The notes beneath the pieces were generated by a model, which had not been told where the DNA came from, did not search any database, and saw only the letters and a program-made list of their open reading frames with translations. A program made the translations under genes and the position numbers. DNA of 7,378 nt from Cypionkella sp. (GTDB lineage: Bacteria > Pseudomonadota > Alphaproteobacteria > Rhodobacterales > Rhodobacteraceae). Positions 6,010 to 7,378 of this stretch are shown piece after piece; position 1 is the first letter of the stretch; every line of letters starts with the position of its first letter. Where the stretch lies: NCBI GenBank assembly GCA_023255415.1, contig JALRIN010000062.1, positions 1 through 7,378 on the forward strand. The letters run 5' to 3'.

Positions 6010-6051
6010 AGTGACCGCCAACCTGGGCTTGGCCCGAGGTCGGCGGTCACT
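6010..6051 (-). terminator. Strong hairpin just after odhB
   Basis: A stem of 15 positions with one mismatch joins 6010-6024 and 6037-6051 (AGTGACCGCC with GGCGGTCACT at the base), with a further GGG/CCC pairing inside. It begins 7 bp beyond the odhB stop codon. On the minus strand it is followed by TATGCTATTTC, with only a short T-run. The length suggests a terminator or an mRNA-stabilising 3' structure separating odhB from the downstream MAPEG-lpdA pair. Confidence 0.7.
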
Positions 6052-6058
6052 TTGTCTT

Positions 6059-7378
<1,320 letters not shown>

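Noticed and set aside
6003..6011. AGCATAGTG also occurring in the repeat arm (54-62)
   Set aside because: A 9-base match in unrelated flanking sequence, within or next to the odhB hairpin; likely chance.

Overview
The window reads as chromosome of a high-GC alphaproteobacterium, most likely Rhodobacterales/Rhodobacteraceae. The basis is recognition of protein families, not a search: a two-lipoyl-domain 2-oxoglutarate dehydrogenase E2 followed by a MAPEG protein and an E3, a FYDLN-type acidic protein, and a DUF6538-like phage integrase.

Layout. (A) 1-1950 is visibly more AT-rich than the rest and looks horizontally acquired. It holds an unrecognised multi-span membrane protein (+) converging on a tyrosine-recombinase integrase (-). 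The integrase is full length in one frame but interrupted by a single in-frame TGA. The pair is enclosed by a perfect 62-bp inverted repeat (28-89 and 1850-1911). Each copy carries the integrase upstream region and its first five codons, and contains two nested dyads. (B) 1951-2026 is tRNA-Ala(GGC) on the - strand. Its 3' end faces the integrase, the usual geometry of an element integrated at a tRNA 3' end. (C) 2127-4005 holds housekeeping genes: the acidic FYDLN protein (-), then divergently a YgjP/SprT-like zinc hydrolase and a GntR/FCD regulator in tandem (+). (D) 4005-7378 is all - strand and reads right to left: odhB (5' end outside the window), a strong hairpin, a MAPEG-family membrane protein, a small hairpin, and lpdA. 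A GC-rich hairpin separates the convergent GntR gene and lpdA.

How the genes work together. odhB and lpdA supply E2 and E3 of the 2-oxoglutarate dehydrogenase complex of the TCA cycle; E1 (sucA) would be expected just beyond the right edge. The MAPEG gene sits between them without an obvious role in the complex. The YgjP-GntR pair may be co-transcribed, but no functional link can be read from the sequence.

The only unusual part is the left island. The combination of a long perfect inverted repeat, a nonsense-interrupted recombinase with an intact catalytic set, and an orphan membrane protein whose 5' region is a copy of the integrase 5' region is worth checking. I see no clear evidence of a complete new defence or regulatory system. 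Phase inversion by the inverted repeat is only a hypothesis.
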